In this document: piece by piece, positions 7,610 through 16,163 of the stretch
Position numbering within the stretch: position 1 is the stretch's first letter
Layout of the letters: every line of letters starts with the position of its first letter
NCBI GenBank assembly: GCA_016190485.1
Contig: JACPQN010000142.1
Span: forward strand, 1-45,597
Source of the DNA: Chloroflexota bacterium
Lineage (GTDB): Bacteria > Chloroflexota > Dehalococcoidia > SHYD01
Reading direction: 5' to 3'
Length of the DNA: 45,597 bases
Notes under the pieces: generated by a model
What the model was told of the DNA's origin: nothing
What the model saw: only the letters and a program-made list of their open reading frames with translations
Databases searched by the model: none
Program-made: the position numbers and the translations under genes

Positions 7610-9232
7610 CTACTTGTCCTTGTCCAGCCAGGCCTCTTCTAGGATCACGTGGCGGGCGAAGGTGCGGCGGAAACTCTTCACGTAGGGGTGCCAGGCAGAG
7701 GCGTAGTCGGCATCGGAGATGAAGAGCCAGTAGGCCTGGTCGGCCAGGTAGACCTGGGTCTCGTCCAGGAGCTTCTTCCGCTCCCGCTCGTCCAGGGTGC
7801 GCCGCTGCTTGATGAGCAGCTCATCCAGCTTCTTGTCCCTGACGTCGCCGTAGTTCTGGCCGGAGCCGGAGAAGAAGGCCCCCCACAGGCCATCGTCGGG
7901 ATCGCCTACGGGCGTGGCCCTGGCGCTGCCGATGATCTCAAAGTCTCTGGCCACCAGGGCCCGGGTCTGGGCGCCCACCTCCAGCCCCTTGATCTCCATG
8001 TCCACGCCGATCTCCTTCAGGTTCTCTTTGAAGATCTCCGCCATGCTCACGTAGTTCAGCAGGTCCCGCCGGATGATGAGGGAAGTCTTGAAGCCGTTGC
8101 TCAGGCCAGCCTCTGCCAGGAGCTGCTTGGCTTTCGCCGCGTCCCGCTTGTAGTAAGGGAGCGTCTCCTCGATCTTCTCCTCCGGGATGACCCACTTGCC
8201 GCCCACGGAGCGGGGGAGGGGTGCGGACAGATACCCCGGCCCGATGACGTTGACGGACTTGGCGATGGCCCATCGGTCCATGATCAGGGAGAAGGCCCGG
8301 CGCACTCGCAGGTCGTTGAAGGGCGTTTTGGCAACATTGAAGGCGACCTGCATAGGAAAGAGACCGATCCACTTCTCCTGGATCGCGTCCGGGTTGCTCT
8401 TGGGGATCTGGAGCACGTCGGCGCCCCGGTACCAGTCGTGGATGTCTATTTGCCCCGCCCGGAAGGCCGCAGTGCGGGCCGCGTAGTCTGGCATGATGAT
8501 GTACTCGATGGTGTCTAGATAGGGCTTTCCCTTGTCCCAGTAGTCGGGGTACTTCTCCATCACAAAGCGGGCGCCTCGTTCGTAGGTCAGGAGCTTGAAG
8601 GGCCCTGAGCCGGCCTCTACTTGCTTTAAGGAGTTGTTGTTCTGCTCCACGAGCTTCTTGGAGACGATGACGGGAAAGGGTTGCCCCAGAAGGGTGAGGA
8701 GGGGCGCATAGGGCTCCTTCAGGACCAGGCGTAGGGTGCTAGGCCCTGCAGCCTCGATCTTGTCCACCGCGTCGAGAAGGTAGGCCTTGAGGGCCTCTGG
8801 GTCCTTGGCGCGCAGGCGCTCCAGGCTGAAGACGATGTCCTCGATGGTGACGGGGTCGCCGTTGTGGAACTTGGCGCCCTGGCGGATCTTGAAGGTGTAG
8901 ACCAGGCCGTCCGGCGACGTCTCCCAGGACTCGGCCAGGTCCGGGGTGACGACGTAGTCATCAAAGGCAGTGAGGGGTTTGTAGGTGACGAGGCCGTTAT
9001 AGAGGGGGCCAGAAGTATATTCCTCCCCTATGGTGCGGTGGGGGTCCATGTGCCGCAACTCGAAGCCAGCCATTCGCAGGCTGCCGCCGTATTTGGGCTG
9101 GGCCTGCGCCTGGCCGGGGCGCGGCTCGGTGCTCGGAGCGCCCGGTTGAGCTGCGGGACCGCAGCCCACTAAGGCGACGAGCGCCAGCGACGCAGCCAGA
9201 TAACCGAGTGTGGGCCCCATCTTCCATTCCAT
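7610..9232 (-). CDS. ABC transporter substrate-binding lipoprotein, family 5
   Basis: 540-aa SBP_bac_5 lipoprotein, first gene of the three-gene transporter operon. A signal peptide ends ALVGC (lipobox) and a Pro/Gln tether follows. The core contains PDLAESWETSPDGLVYTFKI and RQGAKFHNGDPVTIEDIVFS. It shares fold and motifs with the orphan binding protein at 919-2538 but is clearly divergent. The start at 9232 (MEWKMGP) is chosen over 9310 because it places the signal peptide at the N-terminus. The ligand is unknown; annotation as peptide or nickel would be guesswork. Confidence 0.92.
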   Translation of the reverse strand: MEWKMGPTLGYLAASLALVALVGCGPAAQPGAPSTEPRPGQAQAQPKYGGSLRMAGFELRHMDPHRTIGEEYTSGPLYNGLVTYKPLTAFDDYVVTPDLAESWETSPDGLVYTFKIRQGAKFHNGDPVTIEDIVFSLERLRAKDPEALKAYLLDAVDKIEAAGPSTLRLVLKEPYAPLLTLLGQPFPVIVSKKLVEQNNNSLKQVEAGSGPFKLLTYERGARFVMEKYPDYWDKGKPYLDTIEYIIMPDYAARTAAFRAGQIDIHDWYRGADVLQIPKSNPDAIQEKWIGLFPMQVAFNVAKTPFNDLRVRRAFSLIMDRWAIAKSVNVIGPGYLSAPLPRSVGGKWVIPEEKIEETLPYYKRDAAKAKQLLAEAGLSNGFKTSLIIRRDLLNYVSMAEIFKENLKEIGVDMEIKGLEVGAQTRALVARDFEIIGSARATPVGDPDDGLWGAFFSGSGQNYGDVRDKKLDELLIKQRRTLDERERKKLLDETQVYLADQAYWLFISDADYASAWHPYVKSFRRTFARHVILEEAWLDKDK

Positions 9233-9370
9233 ATCCCGGCTCCCTTCTCTCCTCTCGGTCCTTAGCGGGACTCCCCCACGCCTGCGGTCAGCAGGCGCGC
9301 CTATAGTCACATTGTATCAAAGCAACAGGAAGATTTGGTGTATCTTATATCAATGGAGGCGCGTCGTCAA

Positions 9371-9417
9371 TCATCGCTCAAGGAGATCATCGCTCAAGGA
9401 GATGTCGCTCAAGGAGA
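9371..9417. repeat. Three tandem 15-16-bp repeats
   Basis: TCATCGCTCAAGGAGA at 9371-9386, a second copy at 9387-9402 and a slightly shortened third at 9403-9417. They lie between the divergent transporter operon and queA, in the upstream region of both. Confidence 0.6.
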
Positions 9418-9485
9418 GAGAGTGTGTTTAAGAATCCGCTCACCACGAGCGGCCAAACACGTTGTTAAACAGTCTCCAAGGAGAG
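9410..9485. repeat. Short MITE-like repeat between transporter operon and queA
   Basis: CAAGGAGAG at 9410-9418 and 9477-9485 bounds about 58 bp whose ends read AGTGTGTTTAAG and the inverse of GAGACTGTTTAAC. It resembles the ends of the elements at 2615-2765 and 5338-5455. A 17-nt hairpin CCGCTC-acca-cGAGCGG (9436-9452) lies inside, a loop-deleted version of the 33-bp palindrome at 38018-38050. Confidence 0.4.
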
Positions 9486-9654
9486 TGTTTAGCAAGGGCG
9501 CCGCGACTGCCTCTGCTCCAAGCGTCTGGTGGGGGTGCTGCCCGACCTGGTGGACGCCCCGGAGCGGCAGGGCGAACTGCACGTGGACGCCGAGGTACGG
9601 GGCGCAGTTTGACAGCCCTCCTCCGGCGTGCCATGGTGAGATGCAGACACATTC
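9486..9654. other. Region upstream of queA, unassigned fragment
   Basis: After a TAG at about 9489 the plus strand stays open to a TGA at about 9613 and reads like a C-terminal coding fragment (SKRLVGVLPDLVDAPE and onward), but it has no start codon or ribosome site. It may be the remnant of a gene cut by the repeats to its left. I cannot assign it to a family. Confidence 0.25.
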
Positions 9655-10713
9655 ATGAGGACCGCCGACTTCGACTATCCGCTCCCTGCGGAGCTCATCG
9701 CCCAGACGCCCGCAGAGCCCCGGGACAGCTCCCGCCTGCTGGTGGTGCGCCGCCGCTCCGGCGCCCTGGAACACCGCATCTTCCGGGACATCTGCGATTA
9801 CCTGCAGCCCGGCGACGTCCTGCTCCGCAACGACACCCGGGTCATCGCCGCCCGCCTCTGGGGCGAGAAAGCGGACTCAGGAGGCAAGGTGGAGGCCCTG
9901 CTGCTGCGGCCCGCGGCCGCCAGCGCCTGGGAGGCCCTGGTGCGCCCCGCGAACCGCCTACGCCTGGGCAGCCGCATCCTCTTCCGGAATAGCGCCGCGG
10001 GCGACACCCTGGAGGCCCGCATCATCGCGGTGAAGCAAGAGGGCACCCGGGTGCTGGAGTTCCCGCCCGGCGCCGACCCGGAGCGGCTGGGGGAGATGCC
10101 CCTTCCGCCCTACATCCACGGCGCCCTGGATGATCCCGAGCGCTACCAGACGGTGTACGCTCGGGAGAAGGGGAGCGCGGCTGCGCCCACGGCGGGGCTC
10201 CACTTCACCCCGGAGCTGCTGGCCCGGCTGGAGGCCAAGGGCGTGGAGCTGCTCTCCCTCACCCTCCACGTGGGGCTGGACACCTTCCGCCCCGTGCGAC
10301 AGGGGGACCCCCAGCAGCATCGGATCCACCAGGAGTTCTACCGCCTTACCCCGGAGGTGGCCCTGCGCCTCACCGCGGCCGCGCAAGAGGGCAGACGCGT
10401 GGTCTGCGTGGGCACAACCTCGGTACGCGCCATCGAGGACGCTGCCCGCCGCAGCGGCTGGAGCGCGTCCTCGCCACGGCCCCATCAACCTCCCCTGCTG
10501 CCCTACCAAGGCCTCACCGGCCTGTACATCCTGCCAGGGCATCCTTTCCTCGCGGTGGACGCGCTCCTCACCAACTTCCACCTGCCCCACACCACGCTGC
10601 TGATGCTGGTGAGCGCCTTTGCAGGGCGAGAGCAGGTGCTGGCCGCCTACGAGGAAGCCATCCGCCACCGGTACAGGTTCTACTCCTTCGGCGACGCCCT
10701 GCTCTTCCTCTGA
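9655..10713 (+). CDS. queA: S-adenosylmethionine:tRNA ribosyltransferase-isomerase (QueA)
   Basis: 352-aa enzyme of queuosine synthesis that transfers and isomerises the ribosyl moiety of SAM onto 7-aminomethyl-7-deazaguanine in tRNA, giving epoxyqueuosine. Clear family blocks are the N-terminal FDYPLPAELIAQTPAEPRD, LLRNDTRVIAARLWG (about 57-71), the conserved YQTVYAREKGSAAAPTAGLH (about 163-182), LTLHVGLDTFRPV and the C-terminal LTNFHLPHTTLLMLVSAFAG. The length is normal for the family. It stands alone on the plus strand, 90 bp before the secreted protease gene, and ends in UGA. Confidence 0.97.
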   Translation: MRTADFDYPLPAELIAQTPAEPRDSSRLLVVRRRSGALEHRIFRDICDYLQPGDVLLRNDTRVIAARLWGEKADSGGKVEALLLRPAAASAWEALVRPANRLRLGSRILFRNSAAGDTLEARIIAVKQEGTRVLEFPPGADPERLGEMPLPPYIHGALDDPERYQTVYAREKGSAAAPTAGLHFTPELLARLEAKGVELLSLTLHVGLDTFRPVRQGDPQQHRIHQEFYRLTPEVALRLTAAAQEGRRVVCVGTTSVRAIEDAARRSGWSASSPRPHQPPLLPYQGLTGLYILPGHPFLAVDALLTNFHLPHTTLLMLVSAFAGREQVLAAYEEAIRHRYRFYSFGDALLFL

Positions 10714-10802
10714 CGACTCCGTCTTCGTTGTGACGCCCAGGAGCGCGGTGCTATACTTGGGCGACGCACTTCCCCAAACGCTTGCTACCGAGGCGGACAA
10801 CG

Positions 10803-13118
10803 ATGCGCGTACTGCTCCACGGACTGGTGGTCCTCTCCGTCTTCCTGGCCCTTGGCTCCGCCGCCTTCGCAACTCCCATCCCACCCACAACCAGCGCCGC
10901 AGCGGGCCTGCCCGCCGTGGCGGGGCCGCTACCCGGACTCATCGGCCCCCTGCCGGACGCCCCGCCACCCAGTCCCTACGTCTCCGTGAAGCTAAAAGAC
11001 CCCGGAGAGCCGGGCGCGCTGGACCGGCTGCACGGCCTCTTCGGCGCCTCGCTGCTGCGGCGCAACCCCCACACAGGGGTGGACACCCTACGGGTCCCGC
11101 CGCACCTCACTCCCAGAGAGCTGGCCCAGCAGCTAGCCCAGGACCCCCGGGTGGAGTGGGCGGAGGACGTGAAGTGGCGCCGGCTCTCCGATGTGCCCAG
11201 AGCGCCCCTGCACCCCAACGACGCCCTGTATACGGCCAACCAGAAGTGGTACTACGACCTGATCTCGGCCCCCGACGCCTGGGGCATCGAGCGGGGCAAG
11301 AGCTCGGTGGTCATCGCGGTGCTGGACAGCGGCGTCATGTGCGCCCACCCGGACCTGGCGGGCAACATGTGGGTGAACCCCGGCGAAATCCCTGGCAATG
11401 GCCTGGACGACGACAAGGACGGCTACGTGGATGATGTGAACGGCTATGATTTTGTGGGTGCAGAGACAGGACGGGGAGATCCCGAAACCGCGCCGGACCT
11501 GCCCCCCGACAGCGACCCCTGCGTCAAGGCGGGGGACCCCTCCGCCGGAAACGGGCTGGACGACGACGACAACGGCGAGGTGGATAGCGGCGTGCTCCAC
11601 GGCACGTTGGTCGCCGGCGTGGCCGCCGCGGTGAGCAACAACGCCGCCGGCGTCGCGGGCATGTGCTGGAGCTGCAAGGTCATGGCCGTGCGCATCGCCA
11701 ACCCCGAGGGTTGGGTCCGCAGCAGCGACACCGCCGACGGGGTCACCTACGCGGCCAAAGCCGGCGCCAGGATCATCAACATGAGCCTGGGCGGGCCCGA
11801 GATGAGCGACGCCGAGCGGGCCGCGGTCAACCTGGCCATCGCCGGCGGCGCGACGGTGGTGGCCGCTGCCGGCAACGAAAACCGCCGTCCCATGTACTTC
11901 CCTGCCCAGCTCTCCAACGTCCTGGCCGTGGGCGCCTCCGCCCACGCCAACCCTAAGGGCCGTGCGTCCTTCAGCAACTGGGGCGCCGGCGGGCAAGACG
12001 ACCGCCTGGTGGATGTGGTGGCTCCGGGCGTGGACATTGTTTCGACCTCGGTCTTTAGCGTGGCCGACCAGAACGCCGGGCGGGGAGCGGCCGGCGCCTT
12101 CTCCTACTCCACCGGAGGGGGCACCTCCTTCTCCGCGCCCCTGGTGGCGGGGCTGGTCGGCCTCATGCTCTCCCTCAAGCCCGCGCTCACCAACACCCAG
12201 GTGCGCAGCATCATCCGGGACACCGCGACGCCGTTAGGCGACGACCCCACCGATTCCCCGAACGCCGGGCCGGGCTGGGCCGGCGCCGGGCTGATCAACG
12301 CGCTGGCCGCCCTCAACGCGACCATGCAGGCGCCCACCAGCACCGCAACGCCCACACCCACCAGGACCACCACCCCGATAACGCCCTCGGCCACACCCTC
12401 GGTCTCGCCCACCACCACGCCTACCGGCGCCACACCCTCCCCCACTCCGACGCCCCTGGCGGCCGGGAGTGCGCCGCAGCTCCTGGCGCCGGCGCCCGGC
12501 GGTACCCTGGCAGGGCTGGGCGCCACCCTCGCCTGGAACGTGCCGGCGGGGGCCACTCAGTACCACATCCAGGTCATACCCTTCAAGGACGATGGCCCCG
12601 CCATCGAGCTGATCCGTAACATCGAGAGCTCCTACGTGGTGGAGCAGCCTACCTTCGGCGCCGGCCCCTACGTCATGCTACCCGGCATCACCTACACCTG
12701 GCGGGTCCGCACCACCGCGGCCACCGTGGGCATCGACAAGAACAGCCCGCAGTGGGGCCCGTGGTCCTCCAACTTCACCTTCCGCACCCGCACGGCGTCC
12801 AGCGCCACCCTTTCCGCCGTCGCTCCGCCCAGTGGCAGCACGGTGGACAGCAGGACGCCCGTGCTCCAGTGGGACAACAGCGACAAGAACGTCTTCTACT
12901 ACGAGGTGCAGGCCAGCAAAGACGCCGGTTTCGGGCCCAATGCCTTCCTCTACAACGAGCTACGCCATGGGGGCATAGCGCCGCAGAACAGCTACGCCAT
13001 CCCCGCCAACTTCCCGCTGGAGCCCAGCACCACCTACTTCTGGCGGGTGCGGCCCCGTATCCAGGGCGACGGCACGCCCGTACCCTGGTCCACCACCTTC
13101 AGCTTCAGGACCCGGTAG
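10803..13118 (+). CDS. Secreted subtilisin-like serine protease (S8) with C-terminal Fn3-like domains
   Basis: 771-aa exported protease. A signal peptide (about 1-23, ending SAAFA) is followed by an inhibitor-like prodomain and the S8 catalytic domain. The triad is Asp175 (AVLDSGV), His266 (LHGTLVAGV) and Ser442 (GGTSFSAP), with oxyanion Asn358 (AAGNEN). Two acidic loops, GLDDDKDGYVDD and GNGLDDDDNGEVDSG, look like calcium sites. A Thr/Pro-rich linker (about 515-555) leads to two Fn3-like domains with repeated TYTWRVRTT / TTYFWRVRP motifs, probably for surface or polymer binding. The start at 10803 puts the signal peptide first; an in-frame start at 10782 is less likely. Extracellular protein degradation is the inferred role. 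Confidence 0.95.
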   Translation: MRVLLHGLVVLSVFLALGSAAFATPIPPTTSAAAGLPAVAGPLPGLIGPLPDAPPPSPYVSVKLKDPGEPGALDRLHGLFGASLLRRNPHTGVDTLRVPPHLTPRELAQQLAQDPRVEWAEDVKWRRLSDVPRAPLHPNDALYTANQKWYYDLISAPDAWGIERGKSSVVIAVLDSGVMCAHPDLAGNMWVNPGEIPGNGLDDDKDGYVDDVNGYDFVGAETGRGDPETAPDLPPDSDPCVKAGDPSAGNGLDDDDNGEVDSGVLHGTLVAGVAAAVSNNAAGVAGMCWSCKVMAVRIANPEGWVRSSDTADGVTYAAKAGARIINMSLGGPEMSDAERAAVNLAIAGGATVVAAAGNENRRPMYFPAQLSNVLAVGASAHANPKGRASFSNWGAGGQDDRLVDVVAPGVDIVSTSVFSVADQNAGRGAAGAFSYSTGGGTSFSAPLVAGLVGLMLSLKPALTNTQVRSIIRDTATPLGDDPTDSPNAGPGWAGAGLINALAALNATMQAPTSTATPTPTRTTTPITPSATPSVSPTTTPTGATPSPTPTPLAAGSAPQLLAPAPGGTLAGLGATLAWNVPAGATQYHIQVIPFKDDGPAIELIRNIESSYVVEQPTFGAGPYVMLPGITYTWRVRTTAATVGIDKNSPQWGPWSSNFTFRTRTASSATLSAVAPPSGSTVDSRTPVLQWDNSDKNVFYYEVQASKDAGFGPNAFLYNELRHGGIAPQNSYAIPANFPLEPSTTYFWRVRPRIQGDGTPVPWSTTFSFRTR

Positions 13119-13189
13119 GGCCGCGACAGACGTAGCCTCTCAGCAGGAGGCCGCATCAGGCTCGCGGCGCTGCGCAGTCGGGGAATGCC

Positions 13190-13978
13190 ATGAGGCGTAT
13201 CGACTACGACAAGATCGCCCACCTGTACGACGATCCCGTCCGCGACCATCCACTGGATGAAGAGTTGGTGGTATTCTTCCGTGAGCACCCAAGCCTTGAT
13301 CCACATCGTGCTTGCGTTCTGGATATCGGGTGTGGCACTGGCACACAGCTAGCCGCGGACCGCGCCGTGTATGGCGATATGTTTGCGGTTGGCGTGGATC
13401 CTTCCCTTGGTATGCTCCACATCGCCCACGGACGCGACCCGCAGGTCTGCTGGGTCCAGGGCGGTGGAGAGGCCCTGCCCTTCCGCTCCAGAAGCTTCGA
13501 CTACGTCTGCACCCAGTTCTGCTATCACCACATCGCCAACAAGGTGGCGTTCATTCAGGAAGCGTTCCGGGTCTTGACATCACAGGGACGTTTCGTGCTG
13601 TGGAACCTGGACCCTTGGTCCATGGACGGATGGATACTCTATCGTTTCTTTCCCAGCGCACGCCTGCTAGACCGCAACGACTTTCTCCCCACCATCGCAC
13701 TCGTTGATCTCCTGCGAACTGCCGGATTTGCCACCATAAGGACCGAAAAGAACTACCTGCTATCCCGTGAAGACATCCGCCAATTCCAGACAAGGGCCGC
13801 GCGTCGCCACCACATTTCTCAACTCATGGCCATATCAGACGAGGAGTATGCACAGGGCCTGCGCCAGATTGATGCGTCTATCGCCAGGGGCAACCCGACG
13901 GGCTGGACGCTCGACTCCGAGACGTGCCTAGTACGGCTTGTAGCTGATAAGCCAGATGGACACGGCAGTTTCCCGTAG
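13190..13978 (+). CDS. Class I SAM-dependent methyltransferase
   Basis: 262-aa Methyltransf_11-type enzyme. Motif I is VLDIGCGTGTQLA (residues about 43-55), followed by an acidic residue region, the GGGEALPFRSRSFDYV segment typical of motif II, and FRVLTSQGRFVLWNLDP. The C-terminal third (LLRTAGFATIRTEKNYLL) carries the usual distal strand. The substrate is unknown, because many such proteins methylate small molecules. It follows the protease by 71 bp on the same strand, but nothing links their functions. Confidence 0.88.
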   Translation: MRRIDYDKIAHLYDDPVRDHPLDEELVVFFREHPSLDPHRACVLDIGCGTGTQLAADRAVYGDMFAVGVDPSLGMLHIAHGRDPQVCWVQGGGEALPFRSRSFDYVCTQFCYHHIANKVAFIQEAFRVLTSQGRFVLWNLDPWSMDGWILYRFFPSARLLDRNDFLPTIALVDLLRTAGFATIRTEKNYLLSREDIRQFQTRAARRHHISQLMAISDEEYAQGLRQIDASIARGNPTGWTLDSETCLVRLVADKPDGHGSFP

Positions 13979-14069
13979 GGTGGGGCTTGTCCTGAGCCTG
14001 TCGAAGGGCTTGTCCCCCACCCGCCCTGGGCCGTAGGGCGGGGCCTGTCCCACACCGCCTGCGGGGCGG

Positions 14070-14504
14070 CTACGGCGTACCGTGCTGGCTGCGGTCCGTG
14101 ATCTCCGGCCGGTGGGTGGTCTCCAGGAGGTAGGGGTCCAGGTCGGCCTCCCGCATCGTGCTCTGCCCGCTAAAGATCGCGCCGTCCTCGATGCGGAGCG
14201 CCCCGGCCACCACGTCGCCGTACACCCGCCCACCGGCGTAGATCTCCAGCCGGTCCACGGCGGTGATGTTGCCCACCACCGTCCCGGCGATGCCAACGTC
14301 GTGGGCCGAGATGCTGGCCACCACCCTGGCTGCCTTCCCCACGATGAGCATCCCCGCGGTCTCGATCTCTCCCTCGAAGGCGCCGTAGATCCGGATGTCC
14401 CCATCGGACTTCAGGGTGCCACTGAAAGAGGTGTTGCGGGTGAAGATGGTCTCGCTATGGTCTACGACGTTTGCCGCCTGCGCCAGGGGGTCTGACTTGA
14501 ACAT
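14070..14504 (-). CDS. Bactofilin (polymer-forming cytoskeletal protein)
   Basis: 144-aa bactofilin. A short flexible N-terminus is followed by a beta-helical core of regular hexapeptide-like turns: TSFSGTLKSDGDIRIYGAFE, GMLIVGKAARVVASI, VGIAGTVVGNITAVDRL, GGRVYGDVVAGALRIEDGAI. Bactofilins polymerise without nucleotide at the membrane and organise envelope or cell-shape functions. The ATG at 14504 has AAGGAG 8 nt upstream; a longer in-frame start at 14591 lacks support. It is transcribed divergently from the small membrane protein at 14612; a TATAAT-like box (14579-14584, plus strand) lies between them. Confidence 0.9.
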   Translation of the reverse strand: MFKSDPLAQAANVVDHSETIFTRNTSFSGTLKSDGDIRIYGAFEGEIETAGMLIVGKAARVVASISAHDVGIAGTVVGNITAVDRLEIYAGGRVYGDVVAGALRIEDGAIFSGQSTMREADLDPYLLETTHRPEITDRSQHGTP

Positions 14505-14611
14505 GAGCCACTCCTTGGGAAGGCACGGTCTGCCTTGGGCCATCGCAAACCCCGGTAGGGTGAGCGCGCGTATTCTTGTATAATTGGACAAAGGGCGTCA
14601 AGGAGGAGAGG

Positions 14612-14887
14612 ATGGCAAAGCGGGCGCATGGGAAACCCAAGCCGGCCCCACGGGCACGGCAGGAGCGGCCGCCGCAGCGGCGCGTCCCAGAGAGGCCCGT
14701 TCCTGGGCCAGCCCCCACGTCTCCCCGAGAGACGACCGCCCCGGCCTGGGCGGCTTCAGGAAGATCGGCGGCCACCCGCGCGCCCGCGGCCGACTACACC
14801 TACGTCCTCCAGGACCTGACCCGTATCGGCGTGCTGGCGGGTATCCTGCTGGCTGGCATGATCGCCCTCTCCTTCGTCCTTCGCTGA
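14612..14887 (+). CDS. Small basic single-pass membrane protein (91 aa)
   Basis: Family not recognised. The first 60 residues are highly basic and Pro/Ala-rich (MAKRAHGKPKPAPRARQERP and onward) and likely disordered. One hydrophobic segment (IGVLAGILLAGMIALSFVL) ends the protein, giving an N-in tail-anchored layout. AAGGAGGAGAGG lies immediately before the ATG at 14612. Divergence from the bactofilin gene makes an envelope-related role conceivable, but that is inference only. Confidence 0.65.
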   Translation: MAKRAHGKPKPAPRARQERPPQRRVPERPVPGPAPTSPRETTAPAWAASGRSAATRAPAADYTYVLQDLTRIGVLAGILLAGMIALSFVLR

Positions 14888-14975
14888 CCCTCCTCCACAA
14901 CCGACACGCTGGCAGACGGGGCCGACAGCGGGGCCGGATCCCGGGGCCGGATAATTGCCGATAATTGCCGATCCC

Positions 14976-15003
14976 TTGACACCCCCAGAAAATGTGCTAC
15001 ACT
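14976..15003 (+). promoter_or_regulatory. Sigma70-like promoter with tandem 10-mers upstream
   Basis: Consensus TTGACA (14976-14981), 16-nt spacer, TACACT (14998-15003). Directly upstream is a tandem duplication of ATAATTGCCG (14951-14970) in the position of a regulator site or UP element. Confidence 0.7.
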
Positions 15004-15080
15004 TTGATGTCCAATACGTTTATCCTATAGAGGGTATTGAATAGGCCCGGTTGGACAGAAGCAGACGGGAGGTGGGCGCG

Positions 15081-15275
15081 ATGACTATGGCCGTGCCGCG
15101 GCTCTTCCTATGCAAGGAGGCGTCGCTCCATGCGCAGCTCCATAAGATGGCGGAGGAGCCTTCCTACCGCCCCGGAAGAACTCTCCAGGGGGTGGCCGGC
15201 CTCCTGCAGGTCAGAGAGGCCCTGGAAGACCTCCGGCATCTCATGTCCGAGGTGAAGGCCGAGGGGGACAGCTAG
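15081..15275 (+). CDS. Small hypothetical protein (64 aa)
   Basis: No family recognised. 64 aa, largely alpha-helical by composition, ending LLQVREALEDLRHLMSEVKA. GGGAGGTGG lies 6 nt before the ATG at 15081. It has its own strong promoter (14976-15003) and a terminator (15325-15365), so it is probably a true monocistronic gene. The strong promoter suggests notable expression. Confidence 0.6.
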   Translation: MTMAVPRLFLCKEASLHAQLHKMAEEPSYRPGRTLQGVAGLLQVREALEDLRHLMSEVKAEGDS

Positions 15276-15324
15276 CCGGCGCCAGACCCCCTGGGTCAGT
15301 AAGCGCGCGCAGAAGGGCGTGCCA

Positions 15325-15365
15325 CCAAGCGCCGCGGCATCACCGAGCCGCGGCGCTTGGTTTAC
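15325..15365 (+). terminator. Rho-independent terminator
   Basis: Perfect 14-bp stem CCAAGCGCCGCGGC / GCCGCGGCGCTTGG with an 8-nt loop, followed by TTTA. It separates the 64-aa gene from the ABM-like gene. Confidence 0.8.
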
Positions 15366-15405
15366 AGACTCTCTAACGCCGGTCTGACCGAAGGAGGGCA
15401 AGGCC

Positions 15406-16014
15406 ATGTTCGTCCTACGTAGTGAGCAGGTTCTTCGTCCAGACCGTGCCAGTGAGTACGAGGAGTATCAGGAGCAAGCCATGGGGGCTATCCAGCCGGT
15501 GCCGGGGTTCCTGTGGGAGGTCCGCCTCAGGTATCTGGGAAACTATGCCCGCCGTCTCATCTACCAGGCCTGGGACAAGGTGGAGAGCCGCCTGGCCTAT
15601 TCCCGCAGCTCCCAGTGGGTGAGGGCACCGGAAGGTCTGCTGGCCGCGCCGGCCGCCACCGACTTTTGCGCCACGGTGGCCCAGGTGGAAGTTCTGCCCT
15701 TTCAGGTCGGGATTAGCTGGGTCGACCGCCAGTTCCGGCTGAGCAACGGACACCAGGAGGAGTTCGAGGCCATTGAGACGGGCCTCTGCGATCTTGCCCT
15801 GGGGCAGCCGGGCTTTGTAGCCCGCTTCATCCTCAAGTTCTTCGGCAACGACACCAGCTACCGGCGGGTGTCCGTCTGGCGCAGCTGGGAGGACCTCCAG
15901 GCCTGGGCGACGACGCCGGTCTACGTGGGAGAAAACGACGCGATCCTGGGGAGCGTGGTCTGGACGTCCGCAGACCGCTACGAGGTGCTCGCGACGGCCA
16001 GCAGCCAGCGCTAA
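15406..16014 (+). CDS. Two-domain dimeric alpha-beta barrel (ABM-like) protein
   Basis: 202-aa cytosolic protein that looks like two tandem antibiotic-biosynthesis-monooxygenase-like (ferredoxin-fold) domains, residues about 1-95 and 100-200. Each half starts with a strand (MFVLRSEQVLRPDRASEYEE; VGISWVDRQFRLSNGHQEEF), then a helix, then a PGF strand (VPGFLWEVRL; QPGFVARFIL), and a later strand with W residues (YQAWDKVESRLAY; VSVWRSWEDLQAW). Members serve as cofactor-free oxygenases, haem degraders or stress proteins. No haem or catalytic residue can be named here. GGAGGG precedes the ATG. Confidence 0.6.
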   Translation: MFVLRSEQVLRPDRASEYEEYQEQAMGAIQPVPGFLWEVRLRYLGNYARRLIYQAWDKVESRLAYSRSSQWVRAPEGLLAAPAATDFCATVAQVEVLPFQVGISWVDRQFRLSNGHQEEFEAIETGLCDLALGQPGFVARFILKFFGNDTSYRRVSVWRSWEDLQAWATTPVYVGENDAILGSVVWTSADRYEVLATASSQR

Positions 16015-16163
16015 GTCCCCCGATCCCCCTTCCCCGGCGCCCCCGCTCCTTCCATCGGGGGAGCTTCATGCCGTACACTCAGATGGCTGATGGCGGCCCC
16101 CCTGCCAGAACCCTGGGAGGGCCCGGCCAGCCTCAGCAGCTATCCTCGCCCCACGAGGTGTGT

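Noticed and set aside
15406-16014. Haem-degrading monooxygenase (IsdG-like) assignment
   Set aside because: The fold resemblance is plausible but the haem-ligand and catalytic residues cannot be identified, so only the fold was annotated.
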